14,808 nucleotides of DNA, taken from contig JAQUNQ010000020.1 of assembly GCA_028717505.1 (NCBI GenBank), forward strand, positions 1-14,808. Reading direction: 5' to 3'. Below the pieces are notes generated by a model. The model ran no database searches. It saw only the letters and a list, made by a program, of their open reading frames with translations, and was not told the origin of the DNA. The stretch is from Candidatus Peribacteraceae bacterium. Lineage in GTDB: Bacteria; Patescibacteriota; Gracilibacteria; Peribacterales; Peribacteraceae. Positions 6,545-13,592 of this stretch are shown in pieces; position 1 is the stretch's first letter; each line of letters begins with the position of its first letter. The position numbers and the translations under genes were made by a program.

Positions 6545-8345
6545 CTTCAGGAGAGGAAGAGAGTACGACCTGCGGCGGGGCTGCCACGCGGATGAGTTCA
6601 TCGATCGATGTCACACCGGCCATCACCTTCGCAAAGCCATCGTCGAACATCAGTTTCATCCCCTGCCCCACCGCTGCCTCGTTGATGTCCGAGCTGGAGG
6701 CCCGCCGGACGATGAGTTTCTCAATCTCCGGCGTGATGACGAGGAGCTCGTAGATTCCCACACGACCGCGGTACCCCGTCTGGCCGCATGCCTCGCAGCC
6801 TTTCCCGCGGTAGAGCGTCACCTCATGATCCTTCGGGAAGAAGTTCCCCGCACCGGGAAAGAGGTTCTGTGCTTCCTCGAGTGGCACGGTGTAGCCGAAG
6901 CGGCAGCGGGGACATACACGTCGCACGAGCCGCTGGCCGATGACCACTTCCAATGTCGAGGCAAGGAGGAAGGGCTCCACCCCCATCTCGAGGAGGCGGG
7001 GGAGAGCCGTGGCCGCATCGTTGCTGTGGAGCGTCGAGAAGAGCAGGTGCCCCGTGAGCGCGGCGTTCACCGAAATATCCGCCGTTTCGCCGTCGCGGAT
7101 CTCGCCGACGAGAATGATGTCCGGGTCCTGACGCACGAGGGCGCGCAGCCCCGAGGCGAAGGTGAGATTTGCCTTGGGATTCACTTGGATATGGTTCACG
7201 CCCGGCATTTTGTACTCCACCGGATCTTCGATGGTGGAAATGTTCACGTCCGGCTTATTGCGCAGCTTGATGAGTGCCGAGAGAGTCGTCGACTTTCCGG
7301 ATCCCGTCGGGCCCGTCGTGAGGATCATCCCGAATGGCTTGTCCGCCGCTTTCATGAGGACCTCCTGGTACTCGGGGGAGAAGCCGAGATCGGCGAGCGT
7401 CAGCGTCCGCACGTAGGCAGCAAGAAGACGCATCACCACCTTCTCGCCCTCCACCACCGGCACGATCGATACGCGAATGTCCATCATGCCCCCCTGTGGA
7501 GCGTTGAAGCGGATGGCGCCGTCCTGCGCGGCGAAGTGTTCATCGATGCGCATGTTCGCTTCGATCTTGGTGCGGTTCACCACCCCCTCGTAGTGCTCTT
7601 TCGGGATGCGTCCCGCCTCGTGCATCACGCCATCCACGCGAAAGCGGACGATGACGGTCTTCTCCTGCGGCTCGAAGTGGATGTCTGACGCGCGCAGCTC
7701 AATGGCATCGTTGAGAATCTCCTCGAGAATTTCCGGAGCAACTTTCTTCTGCTCCGCAATGATCGCCTGGAAGCGCGTGACGAGCGGCTTGCGATAGTGA
7801 ATCCATGCCGCTTCGATACCGGACTGCGGTGCATAGACGAACCTGATGGTTCCGGCGAAGCGCGGCCTCTCCTCTTTCTGCTCCTTGGCATGTCCAATGG
7901 TGAGGATACCTTTCTTTTTTTCCTTCTCCTTCTCGTCCTTCTTGTTCTCCTCCTTCTTCCCCGGCAACACTGCTTCCTTCTGACCGAGGTTCAGACGAAT
8001 CGCCTCCTCAAGCCCCTCCGCACCCGGCTCAGATGTGGCGATGGTTACCGTGTCCCCCTCATGCGCGACGACGACCGCACGGAATGCCTGTGACGCCCCC
8101 TCCGGCAGCTCCGCGATGACTTCGGGCGGGGGAATATTCGACTGGAGATCGAAGAAGGGGATGGCGAAGTGTTCCGCCATCGCACTCTCGTAGAGCTCCT
8201 GCGTGAGGAGGCCCTGCTCACAGAGAACAGCAAGGAGGGGGAGATTCCTCTCCTGTGCCATTGTCGCCGTCTTCTGAAGCTCCTCCTCAGAGAGGTAGTT
8301 CTGCTTCACGAGGATTTGGCCGAGGTCGGTATCTGCAATGGGCAT
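6531..8345 (-). CDS. pilB: Type IV pilus assembly ATPase PilB
   Basis: A 604-residue secretion ATPase. The N-terminal MshEN/T2SSE_N-type domain (LGQILVKQNYLSEEEL, 8-23; FAIPFFDL, 60-67) is followed by a Lys/Glu-rich low-complexity insert (about 128-160). The ATPase core has Walker A GPTGSGKST (345-353), the Asp box STIEDPVEY (370-378), Walker B DPDIILVGEIRD (407-418) and the His box TGHLLFSTLHSND (431-443). The tetracysteine zinc site CPRC (478-481) and CEAC (517-520) marks PilB/GspE extension ATPases rather than the retraction ATPase PilT. It lies three bases after the receiver gene and overlaps pilC, so it is in the same transcript. It powers pilus polymerisation at the inner face of the cytoplasmic membrane. 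Confidence 0.97.
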   Translation of the reverse strand: MPIADTDLGQILVKQNYLSEEELQKTATMAQERNLPLLAVLCEQGLLTQELYESAMAEHFAIPFFDLQSNIPPPEVIAELPEGASQAFRAVVVAHEGDTVTIATSEPGAEGLEEAIRLNLGQKEAVLPGKKEENKKDEKEKEKKKGILTIGHAKEQKEERPRFAGTIRFVYAPQSGIEAAWIHYRKPLVTRFQAIIAEQKKVAPEILEEILNDAIELRASDIHFEPQEKTVIVRFRVDGVMHEAGRIPKEHYEGVVNRTKIEANMRIDEHFAAQDGAIRFNAPQGGMMDIRVSIVPVVEGEKVVMRLLAAYVRTLTLADLGFSPEYQEVLMKAADKPFGMILTTGPTGSGKSTTLSALIKLRNKPDVNISTIEDPVEYKMPGVNHIQVNPKANLTFASGLRALVRQDPDIILVGEIRDGETADISVNAALTGHLLFSTLHSNDAATALPRLLEMGVEPFLLASTLEVVIGQRLVRRVCPRCRFGYTVPLEEAQNLFPGAGNFFPKDHEVTLYRGKGCEACGQTGYRGRVGIYELLVITPEIEKLIVRRASSSDINEAAVGQGMKLMFDDGFAKVMAGVTSIDELIRVAAPPQVVLSSSPEDAQQ

Positions 8346-8348
8346 GGA

Positions 8349-8786
8349 TCAGGCAACGGAACTGACGCGCTTCACAATGTCGATGATGGGGGTGTTCGAC
8401 TTCACGTAGTACTCGAGGGCCCCAAGATCCTTCGCGCGCTGCCGGTCCTCGTCCTGTCCGAGGTTCGAGAGAATGATGATGGGGGTGTTCTGCTTCTGGT
8501 CCTTGAGCTCCTGCATGAATGAGAAGCCGTCCATCCGCGGCATGATGAGATCGAGGAGAATGACGTCGTAGTGGTTTTTCTTCGCCTCCTCGAGCGCCTC
8601 CACGCCGTCCATGGCAATGTGCGTGTCGTAACCCTCATGTCGGAACTTCAGCTCCAGCGCATGCGCAAGCGGCCTCTCATCTTCGACAATGAGGATCTTT
8701 TTCGCCCCCTTTGCCGGCTTCGCGGCAGCAGATTCTGTCGTGGGGCGAGGCGCCTTCTTCTCGGTGTCTTTATTGGGTGTAGGCAT
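8349..8786 (-). CDS. Single-domain response regulator (receiver) heading pilus operon
   Basis: A 145-residue protein from the ATG 8786-8784. It has a Lys/Ala/Pro-rich tail of about 28 residues and then a complete CheY-like receiver domain: KKILIVEDERP with the acidic pair Glu35/Asp36, the phosphoacceptor Asp79 in ILLDLIMPRMDG, Ser107 in IIILSNLG, and the conserved Lys129 in YYVKSN. There is no output domain, so it must act by protein contact; PilB or PilC, encoded immediately downstream, are the natural candidates. No histidine kinase is in the window. The longer open frame back to 8882 runs through the promoter and is unlikely to be translated. It is the first gene of the operon, so its expression is tied to the pilus motor genes. 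Confidence 0.92.
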   Translation of the reverse strand: MPTPNKDTEKKAPRPTTESAAAKPAKGAKKILIVEDERPLAHALELKFRHEGYDTHIAMDGVEALEEAKKNHYDVILLDLIMPRMDGFSFMQELKDQKQNTPIIILSNLGQDEDRQRAKDLGALEYYVKSNTPIIDIVKRVSSVA

Positions 8787-8806
8787 GGGAGTTGACCTTT
8801 CAATGT

Positions 8807-8835
8807 ATTGTAGCAAAAATGCCAGTTTTCCGCAA
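8807..8835 (-). promoter_or_regulatory. Promoter of pilus operon (extended -10)
   Basis: On the minus strand TGCTACAAT (8815-8807) is an extended -10 element. TTGCGG (8835-8830) is a weak -35 with a 17-base spacer. The predicted start, near 8800, leaves a leader of about 14 bases before the receiver ATG. An AAAGG that could act as a weak ribosome site lies 8 or 9 bases before the ATG. Confidence 0.6.
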
Positions 8836-8865
8836 TGCATCCCCCGGACAATTGAGGCGGATTTC

Positions 8866-8895
8866 TTGGCTTTCCTCTGCACTATTCAGTACACT
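8866..8895 (+). promoter_or_regulatory. Possible purH promoter
   Basis: TTGGCT (8866-8871) and TACACT (8890-8895), 18 bases apart, each match four of six consensus bases. This would start transcription about 15 bases before the purH ATG. It is divergent from the pilus promoter within the same 130-base gap. Assigned by pattern only. Confidence 0.35.
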
Positions 8896-8916
8896 GCAGC
8901 TGCCCCCGATCGTTCC

Positions 8917-10434
8917 ATGAACAAACGCGCCCTTCTTTCGGTCTCCGACAAGCGCGGCATCGAAGATTTTGCCCGCGGACTTCAGAACATCGGTTTCGAA
9001 ATCATCTCGACGGGGGGGACGCAGAGAGCCCTGGAAAAAGCCAAAATCCCCGTGATCCCCGTTGAGGAATACACGAAGTTCCCCGAGTGTTTCGGCGGGA
9101 GATTGAAAACTCTTCACCCGCTCATTTTTGGAGGAATTCTCTTCCGGCGCGAGGAGAAGGAGCATGTGACAGAGGCGAAGAAGCTGGGAATCGAACCAAT
9201 TGATCTCGTCTGCGTGAATCTCTATCCGTTCGAGGAGACAGCCGCGAAACCTGGTGCCACGCGCGAAGAAAAGATTGAGCAGATCGACATCGGTGGACCG
9301 AGCCTCCTCCGTGCTGCAGCGAAGAACGCCGAGAGCGTGACCGTCGTGTGCGATCCGAATGACTATGCACGCGTGCTCGCGGCACTGCAGTCAAAGGAAA
9401 ATACGCTGGTCAATCTCCGTCAGGAGCTTGCTACGAAAGTTTTCCTCCACACCGCTGCCTACGATGCGGCGATCGTGCGTGAGCTGAGCAACGGCGATAA
9501 GGCAGGCATCATCCTCACAAACAGGAGGAAGTTGCGCTACGGCGAGAATCCGCATCAGTGGGGTGCCTTCTATGAGTTCTACAAAAATCCTCCCGATTGG
9601 GAGGTGCTCCAACAGGAGGAGAAGCAAATGAGCTATCTGAATATCCTCGATGCCGACGGCGCATGGAATCTGGTCTGTGAATTCCCTGAGCCCACGGCTG
9701 CATGCATCAAACATGCGAATCCCTCGGGCGTGGCTTCCCACGCCGATATCGCGGAGGCTTTCCAGCGTGCCTACGACGCCGACCGCCTCTCCGCCTTCGG
9801 CGTGATCATCGCGCTCAATAGAACTTGTACGATTCCCGTGATCCAGAAAATCTTCGACCAGAAAATCTTCGTGGAGATCATCATCGCCCCGGCGTACGAG
9901 CCGGCAGCGCTGGAACTCCTCAGCAAGAAGCCGAAAATCCGCGTCATTGAGAATCACTGCATGAAGCACGACGAGGAAATCACCACGTTCCGCTCTGCGT
10001 TGGGTGGCATGCTCGTGCAGAATTTGGATACCCGTGTCGTCACGGAGAAAGACCTCACGTGCGTGACGGAGCTCAAACCCACAGAAGAGCAAATTCGCGA
10101 CCTGCTATTCGCATGGAAGGTAGTGAAACACGCCAAGAGCAATGCCATCGTCTTCGTGAAAGATGCCCTCTCCGTCGGCATCGGCGCGGGGCAGACGAGC
10201 CGTGTGGACTCGACAATTATCGCTGCACGGCGGGCGGGAGAAAAAGCGAAAGGTGCCGTGATGGCCTCGGACGCCTTCTTCCCCTTCCCGGACAGTGTGG
10301 AGGAAGCCGCCAAGTACGGCATTGCCGCGATCATTCAGCCGGGCGGCTCGATGCGCGATGCCGAGGTGATCGCGAAGGCGAACGAGCTGAAAATTCCGAT
10401 GGTCGTGACGGGGGTCCGAGGGTTCCGACACTGA
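8917..10434 (+). CDS. purH: Bifunctional AICAR formyltransferase / IMP cyclohydrolase
   Basis: A 505-residue protein catalysing the last two steps of de novo purine synthesis: formylation of AICAR by 10-formyl-THF, then ring closure to IMP. The N-terminal MGS-like cyclohydrolase domain shows LLSVSDKRGIEDFA (6-19), ISTGGT (30-35), GGRLKTLHP (60-68) and DIGGPSLLRAAAKN (124-137). The transformylase domain has LRYGENPHQ (206-214), the catalytic Lys-His pair in CIKHANPSG (263-271), SVGIGAGQTSRVDS (419-432) and DAFFPFPD (452-459), and ends TGVRGFRH. Length is normal for the family. The start at 8917 is chosen because homology begins there; the open frame continues upstream to 8689 only through the pilus promoter. 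No other pur gene is in the window. Confidence 0.97.
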   Translation: MNKRALLSVSDKRGIEDFARGLQNIGFEIISTGGTQRALEKAKIPVIPVEEYTKFPECFGGRLKTLHPLIFGGILFRREEKEHVTEAKKLGIEPIDLVCVNLYPFEETAAKPGATREEKIEQIDIGGPSLLRAAAKNAESVTVVCDPNDYARVLAALQSKENTLVNLRQELATKVFLHTAAYDAAIVRELSNGDKAGIILTNRRKLRYGENPHQWGAFYEFYKNPPDWEVLQQEEKQMSYLNILDADGAWNLVCEFPEPTAACIKHANPSGVASHADIAEAFQRAYDADRLSAFGVIIALNRTCTIPVIQKIFDQKIFVEIIIAPAYEPAALELLSKKPKIRVIENHCMKHDEEITTFRSALGGMLVQNLDTRVVTEKDLTCVTELKPTEEQIRDLLFAWKVVKHAKSNAIVFVKDALSVGIGAGQTSRVDSTIIAARRAGEKAKGAVMASDAFFPFPDSVEEAAKYGIAAIIQPGGSMRDAEVIAKANELKIPMVVTGVRGFRH

Positions 10435-10439
10435 GTCGG

Positions 10440-11036
10440 TCACAGTCCCCGCCTCCCCTCGATCGCTTCTTTCAACGTGATCTGATCTGCGAACTCGATG
10501 TCCGCCCCCATGGGAAGCCCGTGTGCCAGCCGGGTGATTTTCTTCACTTTGGTTTTCAATCGCTCACGGATGAAGCTCGCCGTGGCTTCGCCCTCCACAT
10601 CCGGATTTGTCGCAACAATCACTTCCTGTATTTTTCCCTTCTCACAGCGATCCGTGAGCTCACGGAGTTTGAGCTGTTCCGGCCCCATCCCATCGATGGG
10701 CGAGAGGACGCCATGGAGGACGTGATACACGCCCTTGAAGCCAGATCGTTCGAATGCGATCACATCGAGGGGATTCTCGACGACCAGAATCGTCGCATGA
10801 TCGCGAGCGGAGTCCGCACAGATCAAACACTCCTCCTGCAACGTCACCATCTGACAGTGTTTGCAGTACTTCAGTTCCACCTTCAGGTCCGAGAGTGCTT
10901 TCCCCAGATTCTCCGGCGAGGCCTTGGAGCTCCGCAGCAGATGAAAAGTGAGACGCTCGGCGGACTTGGGACCGATGCCCGGGAGCTTGCTGAACTCCTC
11001 GATGGTCTTCTGGATCTGTGGGGGGAGGAGAGACAT
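10440..11036 (-). CDS. recR: Recombination mediator protein RecR
   Basis: A 198-residue protein, the usual RecR length. Visible in order: the helix-hairpin-helix LPGIGPKSAERL (18-29), a four-cysteine zinc motif CKHC...CLIC (Cys58, 61, 70, 73), a Toprim domain beginning ILVVENPLDVIAFE (83-96) with HGVLSPIDGMGPE (108-120), and the C-terminal LPMGADIEFADQITLKEAI (174-192). With RecO it loads RecA onto SSB-coated gaps in the RecF pathway. The ATG at 11036 is set by homology; the longer frame to 11243 runs through smpB. It lies 59 bases downstream of smpB on the same strand and converges on purH, with the stops separated by five bases. Confidence 0.96.
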   Translation of the reverse strand: MSLLPPQIQKTIEEFSKLPGIGPKSAERLTFHLLRSSKASPENLGKALSDLKVELKYCKHCQMVTLQEECLICADSARDHATILVVENPLDVIAFERSGFKGVYHVLHGVLSPIDGMGPEQLKLRELTDRCEKGKIQEVIVATNPDVEGEATASFIRERLKTKVKKITRLAHGLPMGADIEFADQITLKEAIEGRRGL

Positions 11037-11095
11037 GGGAGGAATGCAGTATGCAGGAAGCGGGGGGCCGGAGAAAGAGAGGGAAGGTAACGAGA

Positions 11096-11554
11096 TTATA
11101 TTTCCTCGCCTTTCCGAAGCTTCTGCGCCACTTCCCGCTCCCTGATGCGCTGCCGCTTGTCGATCTTCTTCCGCCCGTGGCCCACCCCAAGAAGGAGCTT
11201 CACGAATTTCCCTGCGCGCACCTCCAGGGGAATAATGCTGCATCCTTTCTCCTCGGCCTTCGCCTGCAGTTTCCGGATCTCCGCAGCCCTGAGGAGGAGA
11301 GGACGATCGCGCTTTTCGTCGTAGGGTTCCAGCTTCGAAGCGAAGGGGTAGCGGGAGATGGTGAAATTCTTCAATACAGGTTTCCCGGACAGGAAGGAGA
11401 CGTACGCCCCCGAGAGATTGAGATGCCCCATGCGACAGGACTTCACTTCCTGCCCCGTGAGCAGTAATCCCGCTTCCACGGTCTCGAGAATCTCGTAGTC
11501 GAAGCGCGCACGCCGGTTCTCACTGACGGTTTTCACGGGAAGAGTATGCGGCAT
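11096..11554 (-). CDS. smpB: SsrA-binding protein SmpB
   Basis: A 152-residue trans-translation factor that delivers tmRNA to stalled ribosomes. The family opening ENRRARFDYEILETVEAGLL (12-31) and LTGQEVKSCR (32-41) are clear. LEVRAGKFVKLLLGVGHGRKK (positions 110-130) forms the end of the barrel. The basic C-terminal tail DKRQRIREREVAQKLRK, which enters the mRNA channel, is intact. The ATG at 11554 gives a short N-terminus of normal size. Upstream sequence is CT-rich with no Shine-Dalgarno motif. No tmRNA gene is recognisable in the window. The next gene on the strand is recR, possibly co-transcribed. Confidence 0.96.
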   Translation of the reverse strand: MPHTLPVKTVSENRRARFDYEILETVEAGLLLTGQEVKSCRMGHLNLSGAYVSFLSGKPVLKNFTISRYPFASKLEPYDEKRDRPLLLRAAEIRKLQAKAEEKGCSIIPLEVRAGKFVKLLLGVGHGRKKIDKRQRIREREVAQKLRKGEEI

Positions 11555-11611
11555 AAGGAGAAAATGGGCCAATGAGGGCTCCAGGAAGCCAAGGAGGAAG
11601 CCAGCGAATAC

Positions 11612-11643
11612 TTGACTTCCGACCAATTTTGGCTCAATATAAT
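11612..11643 (+). promoter_or_regulatory. Promoter-like element before candidate small RNA
   Basis: A perfect TATAAT (11638-11643) lies on the plus strand with TTGACT (11612-11617) upstream. The 20-base spacing is longer than optimal; CAATAT (11635-11640) would give 17. No plus-strand gene follows, so the likely product is the candidate RNA starting near 11650. The element could be fortuitous. Confidence 0.35.
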
Positions 11644-11647
11644 TCTG

Positions 11648-11760
11648 TCAGCGCCTCCTCCCTGCAGCAATGCAGTGGCGCCCGGAATTCCGTGGTGAAA
11701 AGTGGAACAGCTGATCATCAATGGGCTTTTGCCCAACTCTGTCGGGCGAGAGCCCTTTTG
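11648..11760 (+). ncRNA. Candidate structured small RNA, family not recognised
   Basis: A non-coding stretch between smpB and pilD with many nested pairings. TCAGC (11648-11652) pairs with GCTGA (11710-11714). GCGCC (11651-11655) pairs with GGCGC (11677-11681), sharing two bases with the first stem. Inside it CTGCA/TGCAG (11662-11666, 11671-11675) is capped by GCAA, a GNRA tetraloop. A weaker TTCC/GGAA (11688-11691, 11704-11707) could make a third arm. It ends in a GC-rich hairpin followed by TTTT. The expected length is about 110 bases. I do not recognise it as SRP RNA, 6S RNA, tmRNA, RNase P RNA or a known riboswitch. Orientation is inferred from the TATAAT box and the T-run; folding alone does not prove expression. 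Confidence 0.35.
11723..11759 (+). terminator. Hairpin plus TTTT, possible terminator of small RNA
   Basis: GGGC GAGA GCCC (11744-11755) is followed by TTTT (11756-11759). A sister hairpin GGGC TTTT GCCC occupies 11723-11734. The four arms can alternatively form one longer stem, with GGGCT (11723-11727) pairing AGCCC (11751-11755) and GCCC/GGGC inside it. The U-run is short, so efficiency is uncertain. It lies just beyond the pilD stop and has no U-run in the minus direction. Confidence 0.4.
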
Positions 11761-11766
11761 ACATAT

Positions 11767-12522
11767 CTAGAGGAATGCGAGAGCCAGCGCATCCCCGAAG
11801 AGGAATACAAGGAGCGCCCCCAGGATGAGGAAGGGGCCGAAGGCAATGAGGCTGCCGCGCTTCACCTTCCCCGCTGTGAGCAGAATGCTCACGATGAGTG
11901 CCCCGACGATGTAAGCAATGATGAGACAGAGGAGCATGCGTTGCCATGTTCCGAGAAAGATCCCGAGGGCCACTGCGAGGAAGACATCCCCGCTTCCCAC
12001 CCATCGCCCACGACTGAGTGCCCACTGCGCCCCGAAGAAGGCGCCTCCAAGGAGCAGGCCGGAAACAGTGAGTGGACCAAAGAGGAATGCATGCAGAAGG
12101 CAGAGGAGAAAGAGGGGAATATCCAGAAGATCGGGGATGGTCTTCGTTTGTGCATCGATGACCGTGACGAGCAGGAGCAACCAGAAAATGAGCGCGAGAA
12201 TAAGCGCGCCAACGGGAGAAGAAGAGTGAAGGAGAAGCGCGAAGAGGAAAAGTCCCGCACTGCCAAGCTCCAGGAAAAGCGACTGCCAGCCAATGGGAGA
12301 CTGACAGTGACGGCATCTGCCAATGAGGAAGAGGTAGCTCGCAGCGGGAATGAGCTCCCAGAAGCGCAACTTCTTCTTGCAATGAGCGCACCGCGAACGC
12401 CCCCCGATGCTCTGACCTGCAGGAAGCCGCTCCACGAGGACAGTCCCAAAACTTCCGAAGACGAGCCCCAAGAGAAAGAAGAGAGCCTGGAAAGCCGACG
12501 GCACGCTACCCCCTGTCATCAT
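11767..12522 (-). CDS. pilD: Prepilin leader peptidase / N-methyltransferase
   Basis: A 251-residue polytopic membrane protein (A24 aspartic peptidase). It removes prepilin leaders and methylates the new N-terminus. The N-terminal GSFGTVLVERLP motif (23-34) and the cytoplasmic zinc domain with CAHC (45-48) and CRHC (70-73) are intact. Both catalytic aspartates are present: Asp123 in VIDAQTKTIPD and Asp179 in the VGSGD motif. Six or more hydrophobic segments follow. The start is ambiguous: GTG at 12528, ATG at 12522 and ATG at 12519 lie together, and GAGG sits next to them. It lies 19 bases after the LPNSG protein gene and is probably co-transcribed with it, away from the main pilus operon it serves. 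Confidence 0.95.
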   Translation of the reverse strand: MMTGGSVPSAFQALFFLLGLVFGSFGTVLVERLPAGQSIGGRSRCAHCKKKLRFWELIPAASYLFLIGRCRHCQSPIGWQSLFLELGSAGLFLFALLLHSSSPVGALILALIFWLLLLVTVIDAQTKTIPDLLDIPLFLLCLLHAFLFGPLTVSGLLLGGAFFGAQWALSRGRWVGSGDVFLAVALGIFLGTWQRMLLCLIIAYIVGALIVSILLTAGKVKRGSLIAFGPFLILGALLVFLFGDALALAFL

Positions 12523-12541
12523 CCTCACTACTCTAATCGAT

Positions 12542-13114
12542 TCACGAAGCGGAAGGTAGCGCTCTCTTCATGCGCCGCCACACGAAGACCGCACCGACAA
12601 GGGACCCCCCCATCCCGAGCCACAGACCAGGACCGGAATTCGGGAGTTTTTCCGTTTCGGCAAGCTTCTCCTGAACGCGCTGACGCTGCATCTCTGCGCG
12701 CGGAGAGGTACTGCGAGACGCAGGAGGAGGCGGAGGAGGAGTGGGAGGGGCAACAGGCTCCTCTGCTTCTTTCTGCACCTGTGCAAGGAGGACAGTTGCT
12801 CCGGAAGCGGAAGAGGAGGCTTGTGCCATCTGCACAGGATTCACCAGCTCTTTGTAGGCGGCCTTCGCCGTGAAGTGTTGTACGATTTTTTGTGATTTGA
12901 TCGCGAGGCTCTCATACTTCCGTCGGCTCACCTCATCATTGATGCGGGCTGTTGACGTGAGCCCCTCAGGAGCAGTCCTCACTTTTCCGCTGTCCACCCA
13001 CGCCATGAGGGGCGGCAGAGCCACCTCGTAGGCCCCATAGAGCGAGAGGGCGATGACAACACCAACGGTTGCGCCGAGAAGCTGCTTTACAAGCGTGGGA
13101 CGCTGTTCCTCCAT
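12542..13114 (-). CDS. Bitopic membrane protein with LPNSG sorting-like C-terminus
   Basis: A 190-residue protein of unrecognised family. It has an N-terminal transmembrane helix (about 13-31, GATVGVVIALSLYGAYE), a charged region likely to be helical (55-92), an Ala/Ser segment, and a Pro-rich stretch (APPTPPPPPPAS, 122-133). A helical RAEMQRQRVQEKLAETEK is followed by LPNSG (157-161), a hydrophobic helix (163-179) and a basic RRMKR (180-184). The last three parts have the layout of a Gram-positive sortase signal, with Ser in place of Thr. The N-terminal helix makes it unusual, because a classical substrate has a cleaved signal peptide; here the helix might be one or might stay as an anchor. 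It is first in a short operon with pilD, so a pilus or envelope link is possible. No sortase gene is in the window. Confidence 0.75.
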   Translation of the reverse strand: MEEQRPTLVKQLLGATVGVVIALSLYGAYEVALPPLMAWVDSGKVRTAPEGLTSTARINDEVSRRKYESLAIKSQKIVQHFTAKAAYKELVNPVQMAQASSSASGATVLLAQVQKEAEEPVAPPTPPPPPPASRSTSPRAEMQRQRVQEKLAETEKLPNSGPGLWLGMGGSLVGAVFVWRRMKRALPSAS

Positions 13115-13134
13115 GTGGATATTGGTACAAGGAT

Positions 13135-13164
13135 AGTATACCAGACTTTACGTCGTGAGTCCAA
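13135..13164 (-). promoter_or_regulatory. Promoter of LPNSG-pilD operon (extended -10)
   Basis: On the minus strand TGGTATACT (13143-13135) is a strong extended -10. TTGGAC (13164-13159) lies 18 bases upstream as a weak -35. Transcription would start about 14 bases before the ATG at 13114. The promoter begins four bases past the nucleotidyltransferase stop, so this operon is separately controlled. Confidence 0.6.
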
Positions 13165-13167
13165 AGG

Positions 13168-13551
13168 CTAGTCCACCCGCAAGCGACTGCTTTTGAAGTG
13201 CTCCGGCTGGTATGCCCCCAGCCGCTCCGCGGGGCAGGGCAGGTCTGTGAGTTCGATGCCCGGCGGCAGGCGCTGGTCATAGCCCAGAAGAATGAGATCG
13301 GGCCGTATCTCCCGCACGGGAGAGAGAAAATCATCCGGATGCCCGAGCACGACATGCGCCCCCGGCACCACCTCTGCAATCGCATGGGCTCTCTCCCCTT
13401 CAGACTGAAGGGGCAAGCGTCCCTTGAGCCGCTTCACGGTGGTATCACGCGCGATGACCACGAAGAGATCCCCCTGCTTCGCTGCCTCCGCGAGGACGAA
13501 GCGATGACCGGGATGGAGCCGATCGAATGTCCCGAAGACGAGCACACGCAT
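13168..13551 (-). CDS. Cytidylyltransferase-family protein, RibL-like (FAD synthase type)
   Basis: A 127-residue HxGH-type nucleotidyltransferase. The opening MRVLVFGTFDRLHPGH has the HPGH motif at 13-16. VVIARDTTVKRLKGR (33-47), LGYDQ (about residues 90-94) and a late KSSRLR motif match the pattern I recall for the archaeal FAD synthetase RibL, and less well TagD-type glycerol-3-phosphate cytidylyltransferases. The predicted reaction is transfer of AMP to FMN (or CMP to a phosphorylated alcohol) with release of pyrophosphate. The substrate cannot be settled from sequence alone. The ATG at 13551 is chosen over a TTG at 13560 because the family starts at this point. It is probably transcribed with the upstream membrane protein gene. 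Confidence 0.8.
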   Translation of the reverse strand: MRVLVFGTFDRLHPGHRFVLAEAAKQGDLFVVIARDTTVKRLKGRLPLQSEGERAHAIAEVVPGAHVVLGHPDDFLSPVREIRPDLILLGYDQRLPPGIELTDLPCPAERLGAYQPEHFKSSRLRVD

Positions 13552-13592
13552 GGGCAGCAATTGTGCGGGGATACCACAGCGGATGCAACCTT

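Noticed and set aside
6300..7688. 462-codon open frame on the plus strand opposite pilC and pilB
   Set aside because: It lies antisense to two strongly supported genes, has no recognisable motif and is rich in Arg/His typical of a GC-rich shadow frame.
8689..8916. N-terminal extension of the purH frame
   Set aside because: Family homology begins at 8917 and the extension overlaps the divergent receiver gene and its promoter.
10425..10439. Small hairpin CCGAC-ACTGA-GTCGG over the purH stop
   Set aside because: The stem is only five base pairs with no U-run on either strand; too weak to call a terminator between the convergent purH and recR.
11572..12873. 433-codon open frame on the plus strand opposite pilD and the LPNSG protein gene
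   Set aside because: It crosses the non-coding structured region and two minus-strand genes, and its Glu/Arg-rich low-complexity translation is what an antisense frame of membrane-protein DNA gives.
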